From Flavobacterium terrisoli (GTDB taxonomy: Bacteria; Bacteroidota; Bacteroidia; Flavobacteriales; Flavobacteriaceae), in the NCBI RefSeq assembly GCF_030167905.1, contig NZ_JARGNA010000001.1:248001-312000 (forward strand): a stretch of 64,000 bases of DNA. The letters are read 5' to 3'. Of the stretch, positions 25,480 to 34,697 are shown in pieces. The notes beneath the pieces are model-generated. The model made no database searches, was not told where the DNA came from, and saw nothing but the letters and a program-made list of their open reading frames with translations. Each line of letters opens with the position of its first letter. Position 1 is the first letter of the stretch. Both the position numbers and the translations under genes were made by a program.

Positions 25480-28400
25480 GTGGAAAAATCGACCCTTATT
25501 TATCAAAAGTTAGAAGACTTTATCAGAAAGTTTTATACCAATGAATTGCTGCGCGGAACCATATTCTTCGTCGGTTTGGGATTGCTGTATTTTATCTTCA
25601 CGCTTTTCGTGGAATATTTTCTTTGGTTGAAACCAACCGCCAGAACCATCTTGTTTGTATTGTTTATCGCGGTGGAATTATTCCTTTTACTGCGGTTTAT
25701 TTTATTCCCGCTTTTCAAACTTTTCAAGTTGCAAAAGGGAATCGATTACAATCAGGCATCCAATATTATTGGGAATCATTTTAATGAAGTAGGTGACAAG
25801 TTGACCAACTTTTTACAATTATCACAAGATAAAAACAAGTCTGAATTACTGTTAGCTTCAATTGATCAAAAGGCCAATACTTTACAGCCGATTCCTTTTG
25901 GAAACGCCATCAATTTAGGCAAAAACAAAAAATATTTACCGCTTGCCATTATCCCGATTTTGTTCTTTTTATTTTTTATGATTTCAGGACAGAGCGAAAT
26001 CCTATCGCAAAGTTTGAATCGCGTGGTGCATTTCAAGCAACAGTTTTTACCGCCGGCGCCATTTGAATTTGTGGTAATCAATGACAATCTGCAAACCGAA
26101 CAAAACAAAGACTTTTTACTCAAAGTGAAAACGGTTGGTAAAGTTTATCCAGAGAACGCGATGATTTTTATCGGTGAAGAAAGCTATTTTATGGAAAGCA
26201 ACAAAGCCGGTGAATTTGAGTTTGTGATTCCGAAACCATCCGAAGATTTGGAATTCCACATTGAAGCGAACGACGTTTCTTCACATGATTACGAGTTGAA
26301 AGTGGTAACTGTTCCATCGATTGCCAATTTTGAAATGGTGTTGAATTTCCCGGGTTATCTGAATAAAAAAACGGAAGTAATCAAAGGAACCGGAAATGCC
26401 ATTATCCCAGAAGGAACGCGTGTGACCTGGAGAATGAATACATTGGCCACACAAAAAGTGGATTGGGTTAATGCAAACAATCATTTTGCTTTTGTAAAAA
26501 ATGAGAATGTGTTTTCATTGTCTAAAAGCATCCTTCAAAATACCGATTATCAAATCCTGACTTCAAATGCGAAGGTTCAGAATTATGAAAAACTAAACTA
26601 TCAGATTTCGGTGATCAAAGATCAGTTTCCAACGATTACGGTTAACAATGCCCCGGACAGTTTGAAAGTGAATAAGAATTATGTGCTTGGACAAGTTTCC
26701 GACGATTACGGTCTCTCAAGGCTGCAAATCGTCTATTATCCGAAAGACACACCAAACACGGCTAAAAAAGCCTTTATTAACGTTAAGAAAGATGTTTACG
26801 ACCAGTTTGTGTTTTCGTTCCCGAGCAATCTTCCCGTAGAAGAAGGTGTTTCGTATGAATACTATTTTGAGATTTTCGATAACGATGCTATCCACAATTA
26901 CAAAAGCACCAAATCGTCTGTGTTTAGTAATCGCATAGCCACCGAAACCGAAAAGCAGGACGAAATGCTGCAACAGCAAAATGAGAATATCAATTCATTG
27001 GCTAAATCTTTAAAAGCCCAGGACAAGCAACTATCTGAAATGGAGAAATTGCAGAAAATGGGTAAAGAGAAAGACAATCTGGACTATAAAGAACAACAGA
27101 AAGTAAACGATTTCATCCAACGCCAAAAGCAACAGGATGAAATGATGAAAGAGTTCTCAGAGAAGATGAAGGATAATCTTGAGCAATTCAAAACCGAGAA
27201 AAAGGATGAGAAAAAAGAATTGTTGCAGGAACGTTTAGAGAAATCAAAAGAAGAAATTGAGAAAAACAAAAAGCTTTTAGACGAACTTCAGAAACTGAAT
27301 GATAAAATCAGCAAAGAAGAATTGTTTGAAAAAATGGAAAAATTCCAACAGGCGAGTAAAAATCAAACTAAGAGTTTGGAGCAGTTGATCGAATTGACCA
27401 AGCGTTACTACGTGGAGAAAAAAGCGGAGCAAATTGCGGATAAATTAGATAAGCTTGCCGAAAAACAAGATAAGTTGTCTGAGAAAACAGACGAGAATAA
27501 TGCCGAAAAACAGGAAGAAATCAATAAGGAATTTGACAAGCTTCAGGAGGAATTGAATGAACTGGAGAAAGACAATAAAGAGTTAAAAGCGCCAATGGAC
27601 ATGCCTAATACTGATGAAAAAGAGAAAAGCATTGATGAGGATTTGAAGAATGCCAAAGACCAATTGCAGCAACAGCAAAAGGATAAAGCAAAACCAAAAC
27701 AGAAAAGTGCCTCAAAGAAAATGAAGCAAATGAGCCAACAGATGATGGAGCAAATGCAATCAGGAGAAATGGAGCAAATGGAAGAAGACACGGCGATGCT
27801 ACGTCAGATATTGGACAACCTCTTGGCTTATTCGTTCTCTCAGGAAGATGTGATGAAACAGTTTAAAAACCTAAAACGAGGCGCGCCATCTTTCAATAAG
27901 AATTTAAAAATTCAACAAGATTTGAAGCAACAATTCAAACATGTTGACGACAGTTTATTTGCCTTATCCTTACGCAATCCGAAAATTGCCGAAGAGGTTA
28001 CAAAAGAAATCGGAAATGTTCAGTATAATATTGATAAAGCTTTAGAGACTTTAGTTGAGGCCAATGTACCTAAAGGTAATTCACACCAACAATATGCGGT
28101 TTCTTCTTCAAACAAATTAGCAGATATGTTGAGTGATGTTTTGAACGGAATGCAAATGCAGATGCAAATGCAGGGACAAGGTCAGGGCAAGCCAAAACCA
28201 GGCGGACAAGGACAAGTAATGCAATTGCCGGACATTATTAAAAAGCAGGAAGGTTTGGGCGAGAAGATGAAAAAGGGAATGAAGAAGGGCGAGAAACCAG
28301 GTGAAGGTCCGGAAGGAAATCAAGGGGAAAAACCCGGCGAAGGCCAACAAGGAAATAAAAGCGGTAAAGGACAAAAAGGCGGACAATCCGGACAAGGACA

Positions 28401-28851
28401 AGGCAATGAAAAAGGCGGTGAACAAGGTCAGGATGGTGAAGGCGATGCCAAAGCCATTATGGAAATTTATAAAGAACAACAGCAATTGCGCGAAGCTTTA
28501 GAAAAAGAATTGAAGAAACAAGGTGTTGGCGGAAACGGCCAAAATACTTTGGATCAAATGAAGCAAATCGAAAAACAATTGTTGAATAAAGGCTTCAATA
28601 ATGAAACGCTCCAAAAGATTTTAAATGTAAAATATGAGTTGTTGAAATTGGAAAAAGCGTTGCAACAACAAGGCGAAGATAAGAAGCGCCAATCAGAAAC
28701 CAATAAGAAAGAATTTAGTAATCAGGCGAATGCACTTCCAAGCAAGCTTCAAGAATATTTGAATAGTATTGAAATTTTAAATAGACAAAGCTTACCTTTG
28801 CGCTCCAATTTTAACCAGAAGGTTCAAGAATACTTTATGCAGCATGATTAG
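25480..28851 (+). CDS. DUF4175 family large membrane protein
   Basis: A protein of 1123 residues starting at GTG. Three membrane segments lie at about 23-50, 54-79 and 150-169. A large extracytoplasmic beta region follows, then a long charged coiled-coil region (about 490-760) and a Gln/Gly/Lys-rich low-complexity stretch (about 890-1000, GQGQ, KPGEGPEGNQGEK). A helical C-terminus ends the protein. This matches DUF4175 proteins conserved in Bacteroidota next to ybeY and mnmG. The function is unknown; the layout suggests an envelope scaffold. Its 3' end overlaps ybeY by 8 bp. Confidence 0.8.
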   Translation: MEKSTLIYQKLEDFIRKFYTNELLRGTIFFVGLGLLYFIFTLFVEYFLWLKPTARTILFVLFIAVELFLLLRFILFPLFKLFKLQKGIDYNQASNIIGNHFNEVGDKLTNFLQLSQDKNKSELLLASIDQKANTLQPIPFGNAINLGKNKKYLPLAIIPILFFLFFMISGQSEILSQSLNRVVHFKQQFLPPAPFEFVVINDNLQTEQNKDFLLKVKTVGKVYPENAMIFIGEESYFMESNKAGEFEFVIPKPSEDLEFHIEANDVSSHDYELKVVTVPSIANFEMVLNFPGYLNKKTEVIKGTGNAIIPEGTRVTWRMNTLATQKVDWVNANNHFAFVKNENVFSLSKSILQNTDYQILTSNAKVQNYEKLNYQISVIKDQFPTITVNNAPDSLKVNKNYVLGQVSDDYGLSRLQIVYYPKDTPNTAKKAFINVKKDVYDQFVFSFPSNLPVEEGVSYEYYFEIFDNDAIHNYKSTKSSVFSNRIATETEKQDEMLQQQNENINSLAKSLKAQDKQLSEMEKLQKMGKEKDNLDYKEQQKVNDFIQRQKQQDEMMKEFSEKMKDNLEQFKTEKKDEKKELLQERLEKSKEEIEKNKKLLDELQKLNDKISKEELFEKMEKFQQASKNQTKSLEQLIELTKRYYVEKKAEQIADKLDKLAEKQDKLSEKTDENNAEKQEEINKEFDKLQEELNELEKDNKELKAPMDMPNTDEKEKSIDEDLKNAKDQLQQQQKDKAKPKQKSASKKMKQMSQQMMEQMQSGEMEQMEEDTAMLRQILDNLLAYSFSQEDVMKQFKNLKRGAPSFNKNLKIQQDLKQQFKHVDDSLFALSLRNPKIAEEVTKEIGNVQYNIDKALETLVEANVPKGNSHQQYAVSSSNKLADMLSDVLNGMQMQMQMQGQGQGKPKPGGQGQVMQLPDIIKKQEGLGEKMKKGMKKGEKPGEGPEGNQGEKPGEGQQGNKSGKGQKGGQSGQGQGNEKGGEQGQDGEGDAKAIMEIYKEQQQLREALEKELKKQGVGGNGQNTLDQMKQIEKQLLNKGFNNETLQKILNVKYELLKLEKALQQQGEDKKRQSETNKKEFSNQANALPSKLQEYLNSIEILNRQSLPLRSNFNQKVQEYFMQHD

Positions 28852-29266
28852 TTTTAATTACGAGTCGGATTTCAATTTAGACAATGAAAAGGTTTATGCC
28901 GATTGGCTTTCCAAAGTCATTAGCTCTGAAATAAAGAACGAAGGCGAAATCAATTATATATTCTGTGATGATGATTATTTGCTTGAAATAAACCAGCAAT
29001 ACCTTAATCACGACACATTAACAGACATCATTAGCTTTGATTATTCTATAGGAAACGAACTACATGGCGATATTTTTATATCTGTGGAAAGAGTACGCGA
29101 GAACGCTCAGGATTTCAAGGTTTCTTTTGATGAAGAATTAAAAAGAGTTATGGTTCACGGTATTTTACATTATTGTGGTTACAAAGACAAGTCTGAAAAA
29201 GACGAACAATTAATGCGTGAAAAGGAAGAAGAGAAAATGAAAATGTTCCACGTGAAACAAAATTAA
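28844..29266 (+). CDS. ybeY: Endoribonuclease YbeY (16S rRNA maturation)
   Basis: A 140-residue metal-dependent RNase of the UPF0054 family that acts in 16S rRNA 3'-end processing and ribosome quality control. The metal motif reads HGILHYCGYKDKSEKD near residues 105-120: two His ligands are in place and the third family His is replaced by Asp. I recall this as usual in Bacteroidota. The last codons (MFHVKQN) contain a ParB-site-like sequence. It overlaps DUF4175 upstream and is 1 bp from mnmG. Confidence 0.9.
   Translation: MISFNYESDFNLDNEKVYADWLSKVISSEIKNEGEINYIFCDDDYLLEINQQYLNHDTLTDIISFDYSIGNELHGDIFISVERVRENAQDFKVSFDEELKRVMVHGILHYCGYKDKSEKDEQLMREKEEEKMKMFHVKQN
29243..29258. other. parS-like ParB-binding site 1
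   Basis: TGTTCCACGTGAAACA matches the bacterial parS consensus TGTTnCACGTGAAACA at every defined position. It lies in the last codons of ybeY. Chromosomal parS sites cluster near the origin. Confidence 0.75.
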
Positions 29267-29267
29267 A

Positions 29268-31139
29268 ATGTTTTTAGAAAAATACGATACAATTGTAGTA
29301 GGAGCAGGACATGCGGGTTGTGAAGCGGCAGCGGCATCAGCCAATTTGGGTTGCACAACCCTATTGGTAACGATGAGCTTGCAGAACATTGCCCAGATGT
29401 CGTGTAATCCTGCTATGGGCGGAATTGCGAAAGGACAAATTGTTCGTGAGATTGATGCGCTTGGTGGTTACTCCGGAATCATTTCGGATAAAACCGCAGT
29501 GCAGTTTAAAATGCTGAACAAATCAAAAGGACCGGCGATGTGGTCGCCAAGAGTGCAAAGCGACAGAATGCGTTTTGCCGAAGAATGGCGATTGATGTTG
29601 GAACGAACACCCAATCTTGATTTCTATCAGGAAATGGTCAAAGGACTTTTGATTAAGAATAATAAGATTGAAGGAATTGTTACTTCGCTGGGAATTGAAA
29701 TCAAGGCCAAAACAGTTGTCTTGACCAACGGAACTTTTCTCAATGGATTAATCCATATTGGCGACAAACAATTCGGAGGAGGAAGAGCCGGAGAAAGTGC
29801 GGCTTATGGAATTACGGAAGATTTGAAGAATGTCGGGTTTGAAGCCGGAAGAATGAAAACCGGAACGCCACCACGTGTAGATGGCCGTTCTTTAGACTAT
29901 TCAAAAATGCGTGAAGAACCCGGAGATTTGATTCCGGATAAATTCTCATATTCTGACGAAACAAAGCCATTGACACACCAAAAACTGTGTCACATGACTT
30001 ACACTTCAAATGAAGTGCACAACATTTTGCGTGAAGGATTTGACCGTTCGCCAATGTTCAATGGTAGAATCAAAAGTATCGGACCAAGATATTGTCCTTC
30101 GATTGAAGATAAAATTAATCGCTTTGCCGACAAGGAAAGACACCAGCTTTTTGTTGAACCGGAAGGATGGAATACCGTTGAAGTGTATGTAAATGGCTTT
30201 TCAACTTCCTTGCCTGAAGACATTCAATTTAAAGCATTGCGTTCCGTTGAAGGATTTGAAAACGTTAAGTTTTTCCGTCCGGGGTATGCTATTGAATACG
30301 ATTATTTCCCGCCAACACAATTAAAACATACTTTAGAAACCAAGTTGGTTGATGGATTGTATTTCGCTGGACAAATTAATGGAACAACCGGTTACGAAGA
30401 AGCGGCTTCTCAAGGTATGATGGCAGGAATTAACGCTGCATTGAAAGTAAAAGAAATGGAACCGATGATTCTTCGTCGCGATGAAGCTTATATCGGTGTT
30501 TTAATTGATGATTTGATTACCAAAGGAACTGAAGAGCCTTATCGCATGTTTACTTCACGAGCGGAATACAGAACGCTTTTACGTCAGGACAATGCCGATT
30601 TCAGATTGACACCAAAGTCTTTTGAGATTGGTTTGGCTTCTGAAAAAAGAATGAGAAGAATGGAACACAAGTTCAATGAAAGCGAAAAAATGGTGAACTT
30701 CTTTAAAGAAACAAGTGTGACCCAAGAAGAAGCCAATCCTATTTTAGTGGAAAAGGAAAGTGCTCCAATGGTACAATCGGATAAAATGTTTAAAGTGTTT
30801 TCGCGTCCGCAAATTGAATTGGATGATATCTTGAAATTTGAAAAAGTTCAAAACTATATTCAGGAAAATGATTTGGACAAAGAGATTATTGAGCAAGCCG
30901 AAATCCAGGTTAAATATTCGGGTTATATCGAGAAAGAAAGAAACAATGCCGAAAAGCTAATCCGTTTAGAAGACATAAAAATCCCGGAGAATTTCGATTA
31001 TCACAAAATCAAATCGATGTCTATTGAAGCCAAACAAAAATTATCGAACATTCGTCCGGTAACCATTTCCCAGGCATCAAGAATCAGCGGAGTTTCACCA
31101 GCTGATATTTCAGTTTTATTAATTTACATGGGAAGATAG
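29268..31139 (+). CDS. mnmG: tRNA uridine-5-carboxymethylaminomethyl modification enzyme MnmG
   Basis: A 623-residue FAD enzyme that, with MnmE, modifies U34 of several tRNAs. The N-terminal dinucleotide fold is VVGAGHAGCEAAAASA. Other family motifs are SCNPAMGGIAKGQIVREIDA, GRAGESAAYGIT, YFAGQINGTTGYEEAASQG and the C-terminal SQASRISGVSPADI. Length is standard. It follows ybeY by 1 bp and is flanked by two parS-like sites. gidA/mnmG is near oriC in many bacteria. Confidence 0.96.
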   Translation: MFLEKYDTIVVGAGHAGCEAAAASANLGCTTLLVTMSLQNIAQMSCNPAMGGIAKGQIVREIDALGGYSGIISDKTAVQFKMLNKSKGPAMWSPRVQSDRMRFAEEWRLMLERTPNLDFYQEMVKGLLIKNNKIEGIVTSLGIEIKAKTVVLTNGTFLNGLIHIGDKQFGGGRAGESAAYGITEDLKNVGFEAGRMKTGTPPRVDGRSLDYSKMREEPGDLIPDKFSYSDETKPLTHQKLCHMTYTSNEVHNILREGFDRSPMFNGRIKSIGPRYCPSIEDKINRFADKERHQLFVEPEGWNTVEVYVNGFSTSLPEDIQFKALRSVEGFENVKFFRPGYAIEYDYFPPTQLKHTLETKLVDGLYFAGQINGTTGYEEAASQGMMAGINAALKVKEMEPMILRRDEAYIGVLIDDLITKGTEEPYRMFTSRAEYRTLLRQDNADFRLTPKSFEIGLASEKRMRRMEHKFNESEKMVNFFKETSVTQEEANPILVEKESAPMVQSDKMFKVFSRPQIELDDILKFEKVQNYIQENDLDKEIIEQAEIQVKYSGYIEKERNNAEKLIRLEDIKIPENFDYHKIKSMSIEAKQKLSNIRPVTISQASRISGVSPADISVLLIYMGR

Positions 31140-31145
31140 TTTTAA

Positions 31146-31161
31146 CGTTCCACGTGAAACT
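31146..31161. other. parS-like ParB-binding site 2
   Basis: CGTTCCACGTGAAACT keeps the 14-bp core GTTCCACGTGAAAC identical to site 1; only the two end bases differ. It is intergenic, between mnmG and the methyltransferase gene. Confidence 0.65.
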
Positions 31162-31194
31162 AAGTTTGCCAAGCCTTATCAATACAGACTTTAT

Positions 31195-32040
31195 ATGAGT
31201 TTTCAAAACAATATTTTTTTTCAAAAAGTTAGAGATTATTCTGTTTCCAAAGAAATTTTTGAATTACACCACAATCCGGAATATGATTTATTGATCACTT
31301 TCCCGAAACCGAGTTTGGAGAAATTACCGAGTTATTATGAAAGCGATGATTATATTTCCCATACCGACGGAAAGCGTTCTTTGTTTGAAAGAGCCTATCA
31401 TTTGATTAAAGGAATTGCACTCAAAAACAAATTGAAATTAATCAATGCCCAATCTCCAAATGGAAAACTATTAGATATTGGAGCTGGAACCGGAGACTTT
31501 TTGGTTGTGGCTAAAAAAGACGGTTGGAACATTACCGGAATCGAACCAAACGCAAAGGCAAAAGGAATTGCTATTAACAAAGGAGTAACCTTTGCAGAAA
31601 GTTTAGCAGAATTAGAAAATAATTCATTCGATGTAATTACGATGTGGCATGTTTTGGAACACGTTCCAAATTTGGACGAGTATATTTCAGAATTAAAAAG
31701 ATTGATCAAACCATCAGGAACAATTGTGATTGCGGTTCCAAATTTTAAATCTTTTGATGCCAATTATTATGGAAAGTATTGGGCCGCATTTGATGTGCCA
31801 AGACACATTTGGCATTTTTCAAAAACGACTATCGAAAAATTATTTTCTGAAAAAGGAATGAAATTAGTTGAAGTCTTACCCATGAAATTTGACAGCTTTT
31901 ATGTGAGCTTGCTTTCTGAAAAATACAAATCGGGGAAAATGAATTTCGTCAGAGCCTTTTTCGTTGGATGGAAGTCAAATCTTAGCGGAAATAAAACAAA
32001 AGAGTATTCATCGCATATTTACATCATAAAAAACCAATAA
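31195..32040 (+). CDS. Class I SAM-dependent methyltransferase
   Basis: A 281-residue protein. The SAM-binding motif I is LLDIGAGTGDFLVVAKKDGW near residues 92-111. Downstream is the post-II region FDVITMWHVLEHVPNLDEYI and PSGTIVIAVPNF, typical of Methyltransf_11/UbiE-like folds acting on lipids or sugars. An N-terminal extension of about 60 residues carries a conserved-looking LLITFPKPSLEKLPSYYES. The substrate cannot be told. It is the last gene of the rightward mnmG run. Confidence 0.85.
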   Translation: MSFQNNIFFQKVRDYSVSKEIFELHHNPEYDLLITFPKPSLEKLPSYYESDDYISHTDGKRSLFERAYHLIKGIALKNKLKLINAQSPNGKLLDIGAGTGDFLVVAKKDGWNITGIEPNAKAKGIAINKGVTFAESLAELENNSFDVITMWHVLEHVPNLDEYISELKRLIKPSGTIVIAVPNFKSFDANYYGKYWAAFDVPRHIWHFSKTTIEKLFSEKGMKLVEVLPMKFDSFYVSLLSEKYKSGKMNFVRAFFVGWKSNLSGNKTKEYSSHIYIIKNQ

Positions 32041-32137
32041 AAATCAAATAAACGAACGCAATTTCACTGAAATCACCAAAGAAACGTCTTTGGTTGCCAA
32101 AAAAGCAAAAGTGTCTTAAAGCGCTTTATTTGAAGTC

Positions 32138-32166
32138 AAAAACAATAATGCGTGATTATTGTTTTT
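32138..32166 (+). terminator. AT-rich hairpin, possible terminator
   Basis: A 12-bp perfect stem (AAAAACAATAAT with ATTATTGTTTTT) around a GCGTG loop, 98 bp after the methyltransferase stop. Nothing else is seen in the 254-bp gap except the promoter at 32252. Confidence 0.5.
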
Positions 32167-32251
32167 ACAGAAGCAATAATCAAATCCTATCACGGTAAAA
32201 TTGCCCTAAAATTGCTCTTTTTTGTCGTTAGCTTATTGCCTTTTATTTTTA

Positions 32252-32259
32252 TACTTTTG
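32252..32259 (+). promoter_or_regulatory. Bacteroidota -7 element for the OmpH-like gene
   Basis: TACTTTTG lies 35 bp upstream of the ATG at 32295. Confidence 0.5.
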
Positions 32260-32294
32260 AAACCGAAAATTAATTTATCAAATCACAATAAATA

Positions 32295-32870
32295 ATGAAG
32301 AAAACAGTTCTACTTGTTGCATTGGCTATTTCAATAATTTCCTGCAATAAAACCACCGAATCAAAAGAATTCAAAACAGCCTATATCGATACTTCTAAAT
32401 TAATGGCAGAATCAACAGAAGCCAAAGATATCGAAGCCAAATACAAAGACAAGGCTAAAGTAATGGGAAGCCAATTGGAAGTTGAAGTAAATCGTTTCAA
32501 AGCCGAAGCAGCCAGTTTTCAGAAAAATGCACAAGCCAATGGTCAGGTTTGGGCGCAACAAAAAGGCTCAGAATTGAGACAAAAAGAACAGGAATTAACT
32601 TATGCTCAACAGGCAATGCTACAACAATTGCAGCAGGAAAGCGGTGTTGAAATGGATTCTTTAGTGAGCAATTACAGAAAAGCTATTAAAGAATTCGGTA
32701 AGGAAAAAGGGTACGACTATATCTATGGAACCGGAGATGTTGCTTCAGTTTTATATGCAAAAGACAGCTATGATATTACCAAAGAAATGATCAAATTGGT
32801 AAACGACAAATACAAATCTTCAGATAAGAAAGAAGAAAAACCGGAAGCCAAAACCGAAGAAAAGAAATAA
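32295..32870 (+). CDS. OmpH/Skp-family lipoprotein
   Basis: A 191-residue protein with a lipoprotein signal peptide: the lipobox ends ISIISC with Cys at about 17. A long coiled coil follows (about residues 35-115, many Lys, Glu, Ala and Gln), then an OmpH-like C-terminal motif (YDYIYGTGDVASVLYA). A charged KKEEKPEAKTEEKK tail ends it. Skp/OmpH chaperones hold unfolded outer-membrane proteins in the periplasm. The lipid anchor is unlike E. coli Skp but is seen in Bacteroidota. Confidence 0.82.
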   Translation: MKKTVLLVALAISIISCNKTTESKEFKTAYIDTSKLMAESTEAKDIEAKYKDKAKVMGSQLEVEVNRFKAEAASFQKNAQANGQVWAQQKGSELRQKEQELTYAQQAMLQQLQQESGVEMDSLVSNYRKAIKEFGKEKGYDYIYGTGDVASVLYAKDSYDITKEMIKLVNDKYKSSDKKEEKPEAKTEEKK

Positions 32871-32886
32871 AAAAAGAAGACATAAG

Positions 32887-32916
32887 AAAAGCCTCGAGAT
32901 TCTCGAGGTTTTTTTA
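32887..32916 (+). terminator. Terminator of the OmpH-like gene
   Basis: CCTCGAG pairs with CTCGAGG around ATT and is followed by T7, between converging genes. Confidence 0.88.
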
Positions 32917-32929
32917 TTTTATATTGTTT

Positions 32930-33313
32930 TTAACTCAACCACCAAACCGCTAAAACGGAAGGCACAAAATAAATGGCGATTGTTCTGGCGCCGTCATAAT
33001 CCTTGGCCAATCTTTGACCTAACAATAACAATATCAGAGTTATAGAGGAGGAAATAGCGCCATATTTACCAAAGGTTTTTCCTCCATTTACCATTAATTC
33101 AACACAGCCAACCAACGCAAAAACGCCGGTAATTAATTCTAAAACCAGAATCGTAAACAAGGCTAAAGGCACATAATTTTTTAGGATGGTTTCTGCAAAA
33201 TGACCTTTAAGCCATTCCACATTACCTTGCCAGGCAAAGACTTTATCATAAGCAGACTGTACAAAAGTAACCGCTAAAAAAAGCAAAACTAAGATAGAAG
33301 CAGTGTTGTTCAT
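32930..33313 (-). CDS. DoxX-like membrane protein
   Basis: A 127-residue protein with four hydrophobic segments at about residues 5-22, 49-71, 84-98 and 110-126. LLFLAVTFVQSAYDKVFAW at the N-terminus is typical of DoxX/SURF4-like quinone-interacting membrane proteins. The function of this group is not established. It starts 4 bp after holB and is probably co-transcribed with it. Confidence 0.75.
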   Translation of the reverse strand: MNNTASILVLLFLAVTFVQSAYDKVFAWQGNVEWLKGHFAETILKNYVPLALFTILVLELITGVFALVGCVELMVNGGKTFGKYGAISSSITLILLLLGQRLAKDYDGARTIAIYFVPSVLAVWWLS

Positions 33314-33317
33314 AGGT

Positions 33318-34466
33318 TTATTTATTATGGATTAATCGGGTAAGTTTTATCGATAAATCAGTTAAAATGATTTTGGCGTTTCCATTGCGTTCAATATGAT
33401 AAATAGCATCTGAAAGCTCTTTGAAAATGTCATTTATATTATTCCCGCTAACAAATGGCGCAAATTTTTCAAGTGTAAAATTCTCTATTTTAGGTTCTAA
33501 ATATACTAATTTTTCATTTTGATAGTTCAGCAACAAAGCTTGGCGAAACATATCGATGCAGAAATTAAGAAACTGTTTTTGTCCTTCACGGCCAATACCT
33601 GCAATTTCTTCGCTCCAAGCAATCAAATCCTGAATTGCCGCCGCATTTCCCTTAGCTCTGAAAGCCGCTCTGACCCAATCCACAAACCATTTTTCAAACT
33701 GTAAATCTTCGTTGTCTTCGTTTAGCAAATACAGTGCTTTATTGTAATTTCCTTGTGCCTGATGGGCAATTTTTGTTGCGGTTTTCGAGTCTAAATTTTG
33801 ACGCGAAACCAAGGCGTCAACGATAATATTTTGAGGAATTCCGCCAAAATGCAATACCTGACAACGGGAACGGATTGTCTGAATGATGTCTTCTTCGTTT
33901 TCAGAAATCAGGATGAAAAGTGTTTTTTCAGGTGGTTCTTCCAACAGTTTTAATAATTTGTTGGATGCGGCAATATTCATTTTGTCCACCATCCAAACAA
34001 TCATCACTTTGTAACCGCCTTCATAGGATTTTAGTGCCAAAGATTTCAAAATATCCTGAGCATCTTCAACCCGGATTTCGCCCTGTTTATTTTTAACGCC
34101 CAGATGTTTGTACCAGTCAAATAAACCGCCATAAGGGTTTTGTAAAACAAATTCGCGCCAATCCATAATAAAATCGGCACTTTTCGGTTTGGATTTCACA
34201 TCTTCATTGGTCACATTCGGATACACAAAATGCAAATCAGGATGCGATAGCGATTGGAACTTTAAATTACAACTTTCATTTCCGCCATTGTTTTCAGTAC
34301 CAATGTTATTGCACAAAACAAATTGGGCATAGGCAATCGCCATGGCCAAAGTGCCGCTGCCTTCCGGACCGACAAATAGTTGCGCATGCGGAATTCTTCC
34401 CGATAAAGCACTGGTAACGAGATGATTTTTGAGGTATTCCTGGCCGAGTATTTCTGAAAACTGCAT
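33318..34466 (-). CDS. holB: DNA polymerase III subunit delta' (clamp loader)
   Basis: The product is 382 residues counted from the ATG at 34464-34466. It begins MQFSEILGQEYLKNHL and continues GRIPHAQLFVGPEGSGTLAM, the AAA+ P-loop region of delta'/gamma subunits. It also contains LKLLEEPPEKTLFILISENE and the sensor-type TIRSRCQVLHF. An upstream in-frame ATG would add 20 residues not seen in the family and would span the promoter, so the shorter start is chosen. Delta' helps load the beta clamp. The DoxX-like gene follows. Confidence 0.88.
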   Translation of the reverse strand: MQFSEILGQEYLKNHLVTSALSGRIPHAQLFVGPEGSGTLAMAIAYAQFVLCNNIGTENNGGNESCNLKFQSLSHPDLHFVYPNVTNEDVKSKPKSADFIMDWREFVLQNPYGGLFDWYKHLGVKNKQGEIRVEDAQDILKSLALKSYEGGYKVMIVWMVDKMNIAASNKLLKLLEEPPEKTLFILISENEEDIIQTIRSRCQVLHFGGIPQNIIVDALVSRQNLDSKTATKIAHQAQGNYNKALYLLNEDNEDLQFEKWFVDWVRAAFRAKGNAAAIQDLIAWSEEIAGIGREGQKQFLNFCIDMFRQALLLNYQNEKLVYLEPKIENFTLEKFAPFVSGNNINDIFKELSDAIYHIERNGNAKIILTDLSIKLTRLIHNK

Positions 34467-34469
34467 AGG

Positions 34470-34477
34470 CAAATATA
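34470..34477 (-). promoter_or_regulatory. Bacteroidota -7 element immediately upstream of holB ATG
   Basis: The minus strand reads TATATTTG and ends 3 nt before the ATG. Transcription would start at or next to the A of the start codon, giving a leaderless mRNA. Confidence 0.5.
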
Positions 34478-34661
34478 GAGCAAATTTTTGGCTAAAAGAA
34501 CAGCAATATACATGGATCAAAATCAAATTTACAGGTCGATAATCTTATGGTTTTATGGTTAATGAATCGTTATTTGATTGAAAATAAATGGCTTACAACT
34601 TAATTTTTTCTTAAAAATCATCGACAAACGCACAAGAATCACCGATGAAATTAAATTTTAT

Positions 34662-34669
34662 TATATTTG
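34662..34669 (+). promoter_or_regulatory. Bacteroidota -7 element for pgk
   Basis: TATATTTG lies 28 bp upstream of the pgk ATG. Confidence 0.6.
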
Positions 34670-34697
34670 CATTTAAACTTAACCACTTAAATTTTAG

